Assembly (NCBI RefSeq): GCF_027214025.1
Contig: NZ_JAPWHB010000006.1
Coordinates: 310,001 to 374,000 of the forward strand
Length of the DNA: 64,000 nucleotides
Direction of reading: 5' to 3'
Source: Parahoeflea alexandrii
Lineage (GTDB): Bacteria; Pseudomonadota; Alphaproteobacteria; Rhizobiales; Rhizobiaceae
The notes under the pieces were generated by a model. The model was not told where the DNA came from, ran no database searches, and saw only the letters and a list, made by a program, of their open reading frames with translations. Shown piece after piece: positions 57,452 to 64,000 of the stretch; the first letter of the stretch is position 1, and every line of letters begins with the position of its first letter. The position numbers and the translations under genes were made by a program.

Positions 57452-57681
57452 GCGCGGGACTCTCCATTGCTCCACGCATGTGACCCACGCGCCGAAGACT
57501 GAATGATGGTGACACGGGTTTAGGCCAACATGGCGGCGGCGACAATGACCCCGTCCGCCGGACAATCGGAATTGCCATAGCAAATCGACCGTCAGGCGGA
57601 AAACGCGCGGTTTGCCCATTTGCGCTTCCGCGCGTCAGGCCTTACCGTCCCGAGCGCGACAAGGTGCGGGAGAGTGGTAGC

Positions 57682-58671
57682 ATGCATGTCTTGATTATCG
57701 GCGCGGCGGGGATGATCGGCCGCAAGTTCACAGATGCGATCGTGCGTTCGGGTGGGCTGGGCGGGCGTAATGTGGGCAAGCTGACGCTGGCCGACGTGGT
57801 CGAGCCCCAGACTCCAGCCGGGTTTCCAGGCGAGGTCGCAAGCCTGGCGCTCGATATTTCCGGTCCCCGCGCGGCGCCGCAACTGGTCGCCGGACGGCCC
57901 GATCTGATTGTTCACCTGGCTGCCATCGTCTCGGGCGAGGCCGAACAGGACTTCGACAAGGGTTACCGGATCAACCTCGACGGCACCCGCTATCTGTTCG
58001 ACGCCATCCGGCATCTCTCCCGGACGGACGGCTATTGCCCGCGTCTGGTGTTTGCCTCCTCGGTGGCGGCCTTTGGCGCGCCGTTGCCCGACGAGATCGA
58101 CGACACCTTCCTGACCGCGCCGCTGACCAGCTACGGCACGCAGAAGGCGATCGGCGAACTGCTGCTGCAGGATTACACCCGCCGCGGCTTTTTCGACGGC
58201 ATGGCCATCCGCCTGCCGACGATCTGCATCCGCCCCGGTCTGCCGAATGCCGCGGCATCCGGGTTCTTCTCCGGCATCCTGCGTGAGCCGCTGGCCGGCA
58301 AGCCCGCGATACTGCCTGTCCCTGATACGGTGAGGCACTGGCACGCCAGTCCGCGCGCCGCAGTCGGCTTCCTCACCCATGCCGCGACCATGGACACGGG
58401 TCCCGTCGGGCATCGCCGGGCGCTCAACATGCCCGGAGTATCGGCCACCGTGGCCGAGCAGATCGAGGCGCTGCGGCAGATTGCAGGCGACAAGGCGGTC
58501 GCACTCATCCGCCGCGAACCCGCACCCGAGATCATGCGCATCGTATCGGCCTGGCCGCGCAGCTTTGCGCCCGAGAGGGCGCTGGCGCTCGGCTTCCGGG
58601 CGGAGTCCTCGTTCGACGAGATCATCCGCATCCATATCGAGGATGAGATGGGCGGAGAAATCCGGGTCTGA
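57682..58671 (+). CDS. denD: DenD-like NAD-dependent epimerase/dehydratase family protein
   Basis: A 329-residue extended SDR. The cofactor motif is IIGAAGMIGRKF; the catalytic region is SYGTQKAIGELLL (Y-x3-K). LVAGRPDLIVHLAAIVSGEAEQDFDKGYRINLDGTRYL and GFFSGILREPLAGKPAILPVPD are typical of D-erythronate dehydrogenase DenD. DenD oxidises D-erythronate at C2. The usual partners for four-carbon acid catabolism are not adjacent, so the function is inferred from sequence only. ATG 57682 is chosen over an upstream ATG at 57664. Confidence 0.82.
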   Translation: MHVLIIGAAGMIGRKFTDAIVRSGGLGGRNVGKLTLADVVEPQTPAGFPGEVASLALDISGPRAAPQLVAGRPDLIVHLAAIVSGEAEQDFDKGYRINLDGTRYLFDAIRHLSRTDGYCPRLVFASSVAAFGAPLPDEIDDTFLTAPLTSYGTQKAIGELLLQDYTRRGFFDGMAIRLPTICIRPGLPNAAASGFFSGILREPLAGKPAILPVPDTVRHWHASPRAAVGFLTHAATMDTGPVGHRRALNMPGVSATVAEQIEALRQIAGDKAVALIRREPAPEIMRIVSAWPRSFAPERALALGFRAESSFDEIIRIHIEDEMGGEIRV

Positions 58672-58683
58672 CCCGGTCTGGCC

Positions 58684-59067
58684 CTACTCGACCTGGGCTG
58701 TCACCTCGATCTCGATCAGCATTTCCGGACGGATCAGCTGGCAGACGATCATCGTTGCCGCCGGATCGATGCCGCCCAGGTGTTCGGCCAAGACCGGCGC
58801 CACTGCATCGAAATGTTCGGGCTTGGTGACATAGTATCTCACCCGCACCACGTCGCTCAGGCTGGCATCGAGTGCCGCCAGCGAGGCGGCAATCGTGGTG
58901 AAGCAGTTGCGCGCCTGGTCGGCGACATCCGCCGGCATTTCCATCGCGCTGTAATCATAGCCGGTGGTGCCCGACACGTGGACGAACGGGCCCTGACGCA
59001 CCGCGCGGGAATAGGCTGCCGCCTTCTCGAACGGCGAGCCGGTGGAATGTTTGCGTCTTTCGCTCAT
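58684..59067 (-). CDS. RidA-family protein
   Basis: A 127-residue YjgF/YER057c/UK114 protein. It has SRAVRQGPFVHVSGTTGYDY, NCFTTIAASLAALDASLSDVVRVRYYVT and the Ile-Glu-Val-type C-terminus (EMLIEIEVTAQVE). RidA proteins hydrolyse reactive enamine/imine intermediates from PLP enzymes; the usual C-terminal arginine-region residue is not obvious here, so deaminase activity is uncertain. It follows the class IV aminotransferase by 23 nt on the same strand, a logical pair. Confidence 0.93.
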   Translation of the reverse strand: MSERRKHSTGSPFEKAAAYSRAVRQGPFVHVSGTTGYDYSAMEMPADVADQARNCFTTIAASLAALDASLSDVVRVRYYVTKPEHFDAVAPVLAEHLGGIDPAATMIVCQLIRPEMLIEIEVTAQVE

Positions 59068-59090
59068 TCAGCCATTCCTGTCGCGTCTTC

Positions 59091-59957
59091 TCAGACGTGG
59101 GCCCAATCCATGTAGAGTTCGCGGGCTTTGCGGCCCGTCGGCCCTGCCTGCAGTTCCCGGTCCTCGATCTTGATCACGGGAACCACCTTGGAGTGGTTGC
59201 CGGTCGAGAAGATCTCGTCGGCATCCATGAAATCAGAAACAGTGAGGGATTTCTCCACCACTTCGGTGCCCGCCTCGCGCAAAAGCTTGATCGTCCGCGA
59301 CCGGGTGATGCCGGTCAGGAAGGTTCCGTTCGGCGCCGGCGTGAACACCACGCCGTCCTTGACCATGAAGATGTTGGAGGTGCCGGTTTCGGCGACATTG
59401 CCGAGCATGTCGAGCACCAGCGCGTTGTCGAAGCCGCGCGACTTGGCTTCCATTACGGCCCGTCCGTTGTTGGGATAGAGGCATCCCGCCTTGGCATTGG
59501 TCGGCGCGGTTTCATAGGTCGGGCGCCGGAACGGCGAGACGGTGACCGAAAAGCCGGACGAGGCGATCATCGGGCTTTCGAACAGGCACAGGCAGAAGCG
59601 TGTCGAGTCCGGATCGGCCGGCACCGACATGTAGCCGCCGTGCTCTGCCCAGTACATCGGCTTGATATAGACGGCGGTCTTGCCGTCGAACTTCTTCAGT
59701 CCTTCGCGCGCCAGCCCTTCGATCGTTTCGGCTTCCATGGTGGCGCGCATCCCCAGCGCATCGGCCGAGCGGTTGACCCGCGCGCAATGCAGATCGAGAT
59801 CCGGTGCCACGCCGTCAAACCAGCGCGCGCCGTCAAACACCGTCGAGCCCAGCCACATGGCGTGGCTGACCGGGCCGATCAACGGCGGGTTGCCTTCAAG
59901 CCACTCGCCATCGACATAGGTCCAGGTCTTGGTGCGGGCTTGGGTATTGACGGCCAT
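59091..59957 (-). CDS. Class IV aminotransferase, branched-chain aminotransferase type
   Basis: A 288-residue PLP enzyme. The PLP lysine is in PTNAKAGCLYPN; the GSTVFDGAR start and ETGTSNIFMVKDG, LTGITRSRTIKLLREAG are typical of IlvE-like enzymes. Many such proteins in alphaproteobacteria act on branched-chain or other amino acids; substrate is not certain. The C-terminus ends near the RidA start. The 240-nt upstream gap is shared with the divergent dehalogenase. Confidence 0.9.
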   Translation of the reverse strand: MAVNTQARTKTWTYVDGEWLEGNPPLIGPVSHAMWLGSTVFDGARWFDGVAPDLDLHCARVNRSADALGMRATMEAETIEGLAREGLKKFDGKTAVYIKPMYWAEHGGYMSVPADPDSTRFCLCLFESPMIASSGFSVTVSPFRRPTYETAPTNAKAGCLYPNNGRAVMEAKSRGFDNALVLDMLGNVAETGTSNIFMVKDGVVFTPAPNGTFLTGITRSRTIKLLREAGTEVVEKSLTVSDFMDADEIFSTGNHSKVVPVIKIEDRELQAGPTGRKARELYMDWAHV

Positions 59958-60146
59958 GATGTCCTCCTGCCGATACGATCTCTGTGAACGGACATTCGAC
60001 CGCCGCCGCCCCCGTCGTCAAGTCATCACCTCGCGACAAACAGACAGCGTCCGGTCAATCGCACGATCCTTGCGCATTGTGGCCCCGCGGGGAAACTTTT
60101 GGACCCGGCGGATGTTCGGCGAACCGGAACAGGGTTGGCGCTTGAC

Positions 60147-60161
60147 TGTTGCACTGCAACA
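60147..60161. promoter_or_regulatory. Palindrome upstream of the haloacid dehalogenase
   Basis: TGTTGCA-C-TGCAACA is a perfect 7+1+7 inverted repeat, 36 nt before the dehalogenase start, next to a TTGACT that could be a -35 box. The cognate regulator is unknown. Confidence 0.6.
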
Positions 60162-60197
60162 CGGGCATCGTAAGCGGATTGCACGAGGAATATCGAA

Positions 60198-60851
60198 ATG
60201 GCCTATGCCGCATACGTCTTTGATGCCTATGGAACCCTGTTTGACGTCCATTCCGCGGTGCGTCGCCATGCGGACGCGGTCGGACCGGACGGGCAACTGC
60301 TGTCGGAGATCTGGCGGGCCAAGCAACTCGAATACTCCTGGACGCGGGCGCTCATGGGTCAATGGCGCGATTTCTGGGCGCTGACCGAGGAAGCGCTCGA
60401 TCATGCCTTCGAACGTGTCCCCAGCGCCGACAAGAGCCTCAGGCCGCAATTGCTCGACGCCTATTTCAAGCTCGATTGTTATCCGGAAGTTCCCGCCGTG
60501 CTGAAGGCGCTGAAAGCCACCGGCGCCCGCGTTGCGATCCTGTCGAACGGCTCCGTGAAGATGCTGGATTCGGCTGTCACCAATGCCGCGCTCGACACCG
60601 TCATCGACGATGTCTTCTCCGTCGACGAACTCAAGACCTTCAAGACCGACCCGGCAGTCTATGACATGGTCACAACCGCCTACCGTCTCTATCCTGGTGC
60701 GGTGTCGTTCCAGTCGTCCAACCGCTGGGATGTCGCCGGCGCCACCAAGTTCGGTTTTCGCACGGTGTGGATCAACCGGGCCAAGATGCCCGATGAGTAT
60801 CGCGACCTGTCGCCTTCGCTGATCCTGCCCGACCTCAACGGTGTCGAATAG
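60198..60851 (+). CDS. Haloacid dehalogenase, type II
   Basis: A 217-residue HAD enzyme. The nucleophile Asp is in VFDAYGTLFD; SNGS forms motif 2; the Lys/DPAVYDM segment and SSNRWDVAGATKFGF complete the set. This matches (S)-2-haloacid dehalogenases, which hydrolyse 2-haloalkanoates to 2-hydroxy acids. Start ATG 60198 follows AGGAA. The regulator site upstream hints at inducible expression. Confidence 0.94.
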   Translation: MAYAAYVFDAYGTLFDVHSAVRRHADAVGPDGQLLSEIWRAKQLEYSWTRALMGQWRDFWALTEEALDHAFERVPSADKSLRPQLLDAYFKLDCYPEVPAVLKALKATGARVAILSNGSVKMLDSAVTNAALDTVIDDVFSVDELKTFKTDPAVYDMVTTAYRLYPGAVSFQSSNRWDVAGATKFGFRTVWINRAKMPDEYRDLSPSLILPDLNGVE

Positions 60852-61062
60852 GGCCGCGGCCGGTCGCACTGCCATTCATCGGCCTATCATGTAGATGTTA
60901 TCACGAAACGCGATTGCTGTGGCAAGTTCGCCACAAGCCAGGCGTGGGAAAGTCACAATCGGAACTCAAATATGCCCCAGCGCGTTGAGTCGGGCCGGGG
61001 AGCACTCCGGACGGATATCGGCGACGATTTCGATCTCTTGAGACTTGAGGACTTTCCGCGAC

Positions 61063-61833
61063 ATGACCGGACCAAATCAAAAAGACCTGAACCTGTCCGG
61101 TGTTGCCGGAAACGATAGCGTGGCGCGTCCTCTCTCCCGGCGCCGGTTCCTGGCGCTTGGCTCTGCCGCAACTGCCACGCTTGCCGGCTGCGCCGGACCG
61201 CAGACCACCCAGCAATTCATGACCGACACCCAGCCAGTCTTTCGTGAGCCCACCAACCGAGGCTCCGGACTGAGTGCTGTTTCATCCTATTACGACAGCA
61301 TGTACGGCCCGAAGCTCGACGAACCCTTCCCGTTGCCGGCCATTCCATATCAGGAAATCGATCCGGCGTTTCTTCGCCAGGAGGTGGCCGATCCGACAGG
61401 CGAGCGGCCCGGAACCCTTGTCGTCGATACCTCCCAGCGCTTCCTCTATCTGGTCCGGGAAAACGGCAGGGCCATGCGCTATGGCGTCGGTATCGGCCGC
61501 GAGGGATTTGCCTGGTCGGGCCGCGCCATCGTGCAGTGGAAGCAGAAATGGCCGAAATGGACCCCGCCCCAGGACATGATCGCCCGCCAGCCGGAACTCG
61601 AGCGTTATTCGGCAGCAAACGGCGGCATGCCGCCCGGCCTCGACAATCCGCTCGGCGCCCGTGCGCTCTACATCTTCCAGAACGGTGAGGACACGCTTTA
61701 CCGCCTGCATGGCAGTCCGGAATACCGGTCCATCGGCAAGGCCGTGTCGTCGGGCTGCGTGAGGTTGATCAACCAGGATATCTGCGACCTCTATGACCGT
61801 GTCCCGACCCGGACTCCCATTCTGGTCGTCTGA
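61063..61833 (+). CDS. L,D-transpeptidase (YkuD), exported lipoprotein with Tat-like signal
   Basis: A 256-residue protein. The N-terminus has a twin-arginine motif and lipobox-like end (RRRFLALGSAATATLAGC). The YkuD domain (residues ~110-255) shows the catalytic motif HGSPEYRSIGKAVSSGCVRL, with the cysteine nucleophile. It should cross-link peptidoglycan or anchor proteins in the periplasm. ATG 61063 follows TTGAGGA; a TTG at 61045 is less likely. The C-terminus ends TRTPILVV, normal for the family. Confidence 0.92.
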   Translation: MTGPNQKDLNLSGVAGNDSVARPLSRRRFLALGSAATATLAGCAGPQTTQQFMTDTQPVFREPTNRGSGLSAVSSYYDSMYGPKLDEPFPLPAIPYQEIDPAFLRQEVADPTGERPGTLVVDTSQRFLYLVRENGRAMRYGVGIGREGFAWSGRAIVQWKQKWPKWTPPQDMIARQPELERYSAANGGMPPGLDNPLGARALYIFQNGEDTLYRLHGSPEYRSIGKAVSSGCVRLINQDICDLYDRVPTRTPILVV

Positions 61834-62035
61834 GCGCCGCCCGCCTTCGGGCCGAATCCGGTTCGGATAGGCCTCCATGCTTGAGGTATGCTGCCCTGCC
61901 GCCAGGATCTCGGGAAAGGCGTTGCTGGAGCGTAGGCACCGGCAGTTGAGCGCTGTGGCCGCTTTGTGCTATCGGAAGCGATGATTGATTTCGCGGCGGG
62001 AAACATGGTCCCTGATCGCTGACCGGGGAAAAGCA

Positions 62036-62653
62036 ATGCGACAGGGTGTCCGTTGGCTCGTGGCGGTCGCAGCTGTGTCGGGCCTTCTCGTCCCGGCAGG
62101 ATGCGTGCAGCAGGATTACGGCTGGGCGACGTCATACCGGCCCGACCACAATGCGAAGATCCCGGTGGTCATGCCGCAGCAGGCGCCGTCGATCTCGCAG
62201 CAGTTCTACCGTGATCCCGACGGGTCCGGACATCTCGGAATCGACATCATCGACAAGATCGGCACGCCCGTGCTCGCGGCAGCCGGAGGCCAGGTGATCG
62301 ATTCCTATTTCGAGCCCGCCTACGGCAATCGGATCACCATCGACCACGGGCCGAATGCGGACGGTTTGCGGATGATGACCGTCTACAAGCACCTCAACAG
62401 CCGCGGCGTGTCGCAGGGCGCCAAGGTGGAGCGTGGCCAGCAGATCGCCACGCTCGGTAACACCGGTGCGCTGGCCGGCGGGCTTCCGCATCTGCATCTC
62501 GAGGTGCGCCGCGAGGTCAGGCCTCAGGTCTTCCGGGCAATCGACCCGAACACAGTTTGGGCGGGCGGAGTGGGGCAGGTTACCTGCTTCGATCCCACAG
62601 CACCCATCGAGCCCGGCGCCTTCCGTATCACCTATCCTGTCCGATGCCGCTGA
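62036..62653 (+). CDS. M23-family peptidoglycan endopeptidase, lipoprotein
   Basis: A 205-residue exported protein. A lipoprotein signal (VAVAAVSGLLVPAGC) is followed by an LytM/M23 domain with HLGIDI (H-x4-D) and HLHLEVR (H-x-H). The metal-site histidines are all present. It should cleave peptidoglycan cross-links or act as a regulator of amidases. ATG 62036 is chosen because it gives a normal signal; the frame is open to 61985. With the L,D-transpeptidase it makes a small envelope cluster. Confidence 0.92.
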   Translation: MRQGVRWLVAVAAVSGLLVPAGCVQQDYGWATSYRPDHNAKIPVVMPQQAPSISQQFYRDPDGSGHLGIDIIDKIGTPVLAAAGGQVIDSYFEPAYGNRITIDHGPNADGLRMMTVYKHLNSRGVSQGAKVERGQQIATLGNTGALAGGLPHLHLEVRREVRPQVFRAIDPNTVWAGGVGQVTCFDPTAPIEPGAFRITYPVRCR

Positions 62654-62686
62654 GGGCAGGGGGCGGCGGAACCAGTTCCATCCGGA

Positions 62687-64000
62687 TCAGAATCCCTTTT
62701 TCAGTGACCCCAGAATACCCCGCACCAGTGCGCGGCCGAGCGATGTCGCAGCCGATCGCGCAACCGACTTGATCACGGTTTCGGTCACCGTCTGGCGCTG
62801 ATAGCCCGGGCGCGAACGGCTCGAACTCTTGCGCCGCGAGGATCTGCTGCGGCCGCGATCGTCCTCGTCATCGTCGTCGCCATAACCGGGCAGGGTCCAG
62901 CGCCGGCTTTCCGGCCGTTCCTGTTCCTTTTCCTCCTCCCGGCGGCGCTCTTCCTCTTCCGCTTTCGCGGCTTCCTCGGCGCGCCGCGCCAGCATCTCGA
63001 AGGCGCTGTCGCGGTCAAGATCCTTGTCGTACTGACCGGCGACCGGGCTGACCGCCATCACCTTCTGCCGTTCCGGCTCGGTGATCGGGCCAAGCCGCGA
63101 GGCGGGTGGGCGGATGAGCGTCCGCTCGACCATGGAAGGCACGCCCTTGGGCCCCAGCGTCGAGACCAGCGCCTCGCCGACGCCCAGCTGCGTGATTGCC
63201 TCGAAGCAGTCGAAGGCGGGGTTCGGCCGGAAGGTCTCCGCGGCCACCTTCACCGCCTTCTGCTCGCGCGGCGTATAGGCCCGGAGCGCATGCTGGATCC
63301 GGTTGCCGAGTTGGGATAGCACGGTCTCGGGCACATCGAGCGGGTTCTGGGTGACGAAATACACACCCACCCCCTTTGAACGGATCAGCCGCACCACCTG
63401 CTCGACCCGGTCGATCAGGATCTTAGGCGCTTCGTCAAACAGCAGGTGCGCCTCGTCGAAGAAGAACACCAGCCGCGGCCGGTCGGGGTCGCCGACCTCC
63501 GGAAGCTCCTCGAACAGCTCCGACAGGAGCCACAGCAGGAACGTGCCGTAGAGCCGCGGATTCATCATCAGCTTGTCGGCCGCCAGCACCGAAATCGCAC
63601 CGCGGCCGTCATTGGTGGTGCGCATGATGTCGGCGATTTTCAGGGCAGGCTCGCCGAAGAAGTTTTCCGCGCCCTGCTGCTCGAGCACCAGCAGTCCGCG
63701 CTGGATCGTCGCCAGCGACTGCTTGGTGATGTTGCCATACATGGCCGAAAGGCTTTCGGTCTCGCCCGCCATGTAGTTGAGCAGCGCGCGCAGGTCCTTG
63801 AGATCAAGCAGCGGCAAGCCGTTCTCGTCGGCGAGCTTGAAGGCGATGTTGAGCACGCCTTCCTGGGCGTCGGACATGTCCATCAGCCGCGCCAGCAGCA
63901 GCGGCCCCATCTCCGAGATCGTGGTGCGGACACGGTGCCCCTTCTCGCCGAACAGGTCCCAGAAGATGACCGGGAACTCCTGAAACTCATAGGGATCGAG
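62687..64000 (-). CDS. HerA-like DUF853 ATPase, partial (start beyond window)
   Basis: The frame is open to the right edge (residues [18 protein letters not shown] read near it), so the gene begins outside. Visible: [23 protein letters not shown] (Walker B), [20 protein letters not shown] and [24 protein letters not shown]. These are characteristic of the DUF853/helicase HerA-like family. The C-terminus has a Glu/Arg-rich coiled region followed by a Ser/Arg-rich low-complexity segment. The role in the cell is unproven. The P-loop is not in the window. Confidence 0.93.
   Translation of the reverse strand, partial: LDPYEFQEFPVIFWDLFGEKGHRVRTTISEMGPLLLARLMDMSDAQEGVLNIAFKLADENGLPLLDLKDLRALLNYMAGETESLSAMYGNITKQSLATIQRGLLVLEQQGAENFFGEPALKIADIMRTTNDGRGAISVLAADKLMMNPRLYGTFLLWLLSELFEELPEVGDPDRPRLVFFFDEAHLLFDEAPKILIDRVEQVVRLIRSKGVGVYFVTQNPLDVPETVLSQLGNRIQHALRAYTPREQKAVKVAAETFRPNPAFDCFEAITQLGVGEALVSTLGPKGVPSMVERTLIRPPASRLGPITEPERQKVMAVSPVAGQYDKDLDRDSAFEMLARRAEEAAKAEEEERRREEEKEQERPESRRWTLPGYGDDDDEDDRGRSRSSRRKSSSRSRPGYQRQTVTETVIKSVARSAATSLGRALVRGILGSLKKGF

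Overview
The window is GC-rich DNA from an alphaproteobacterium, most likely of the order Hyphomicrobiales (Rhizobiales). The evidence is the gene content: DnaE2, the PccR-type propionyl-CoA circuit, a YghU-like protein, rhizobial-type gene-end repeats and FNR/FixK- and LiuR-like boxes. Sulfonate uptake and catabolism genes, TRAP transport and inorganic sulfur oxidation suggest a marine or salt-tolerant heterotroph. Genus is not resolvable by eye. All domain, family and length statements come from reading the sequence; no database search was run.

Host region 1 (1-38,267). After the 3' part of dnaE2 comes a LacI regulator. It is divergent, across two 14-bp LacI-type palindromes, from a cluster that looks like 2,3-dihydroxypropane-1-sulfonate (DHPS) catabolism: a small membrane protein, TRAP transporter P-Q-M, then HpsN-, HpsO- and HpsP-like dehydrogenases and a YeiH-type exporter. 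A peptide ABC transporter operon follows, ending in an M19 dipeptidase. On the minus strand, bioY-pccB-(cupin-yghU)-small gene-pccA-mutase form a propionyl-CoA to succinyl-CoA module, with biotin uptake next to two biotin-dependent carboxylase genes. It is divergent from the PccR-type regulator. Then come aroQ, benE, a PPK2 kinase behind an FNR-like box, and a sulfide/persulfide module (two YeeE/YedE proteins, persulfide dioxygenase-like hydrolase, phosphatase-SQR fusion, SulP transporter, 1-Cys peroxiredoxin). The region ends with an unknown membrane protein and a nitronate monooxygenase behind a LiuR-like palindrome.

Integrated island (38,298-56,480, about 18.2 kb). A tyrosine integrase element has recombined at the anticodon loop of a tRNA-Thr(CGT) gene. 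The host gene is cut in two: 39 nt of the 5' half at 38,268-38,306 and 37 nt of the 3' half at 56,481-56,517. Together they give a perfect 76-nt tRNA with all stems paired. The element does not restore the host gene. Instead it carries a complete, different tRNA-Thr(CGT) gene 98 bp inside its left end. From left to right it holds: an XRE regulator with an HNH nuclease that also has a DGQHK (DGQHR/ParB-like) motif, facing a small membrane protein across a perfect palindrome; a replication/mobility core (VapE-type helicase, RepB-like primase, AlpA-like regulator, unknown gene, integrase) that resembles phage satellites; and a type I restriction-modification operon. That operon has an extra one-TRD specificity-like gene fused to DUF2188, then hsdM-hsdS-hsdR, an M48-like metallopeptidase, a PD-(D/E)XK-DUF5655 protein and a 473-residue unknown. 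No capsid, tail or conjugation genes are visible.

Host region 2 (56,518-64,000). An EamA transporter, a DenD-like epimerase, RidA and a class IV aminotransferase, a type II haloacid dehalogenase, two envelope proteins (a Tat-type lipoprotein L,D-transpeptidase and an M23 lipoprotein) and a HerA-like DUF853 ATPase that runs off the right edge.
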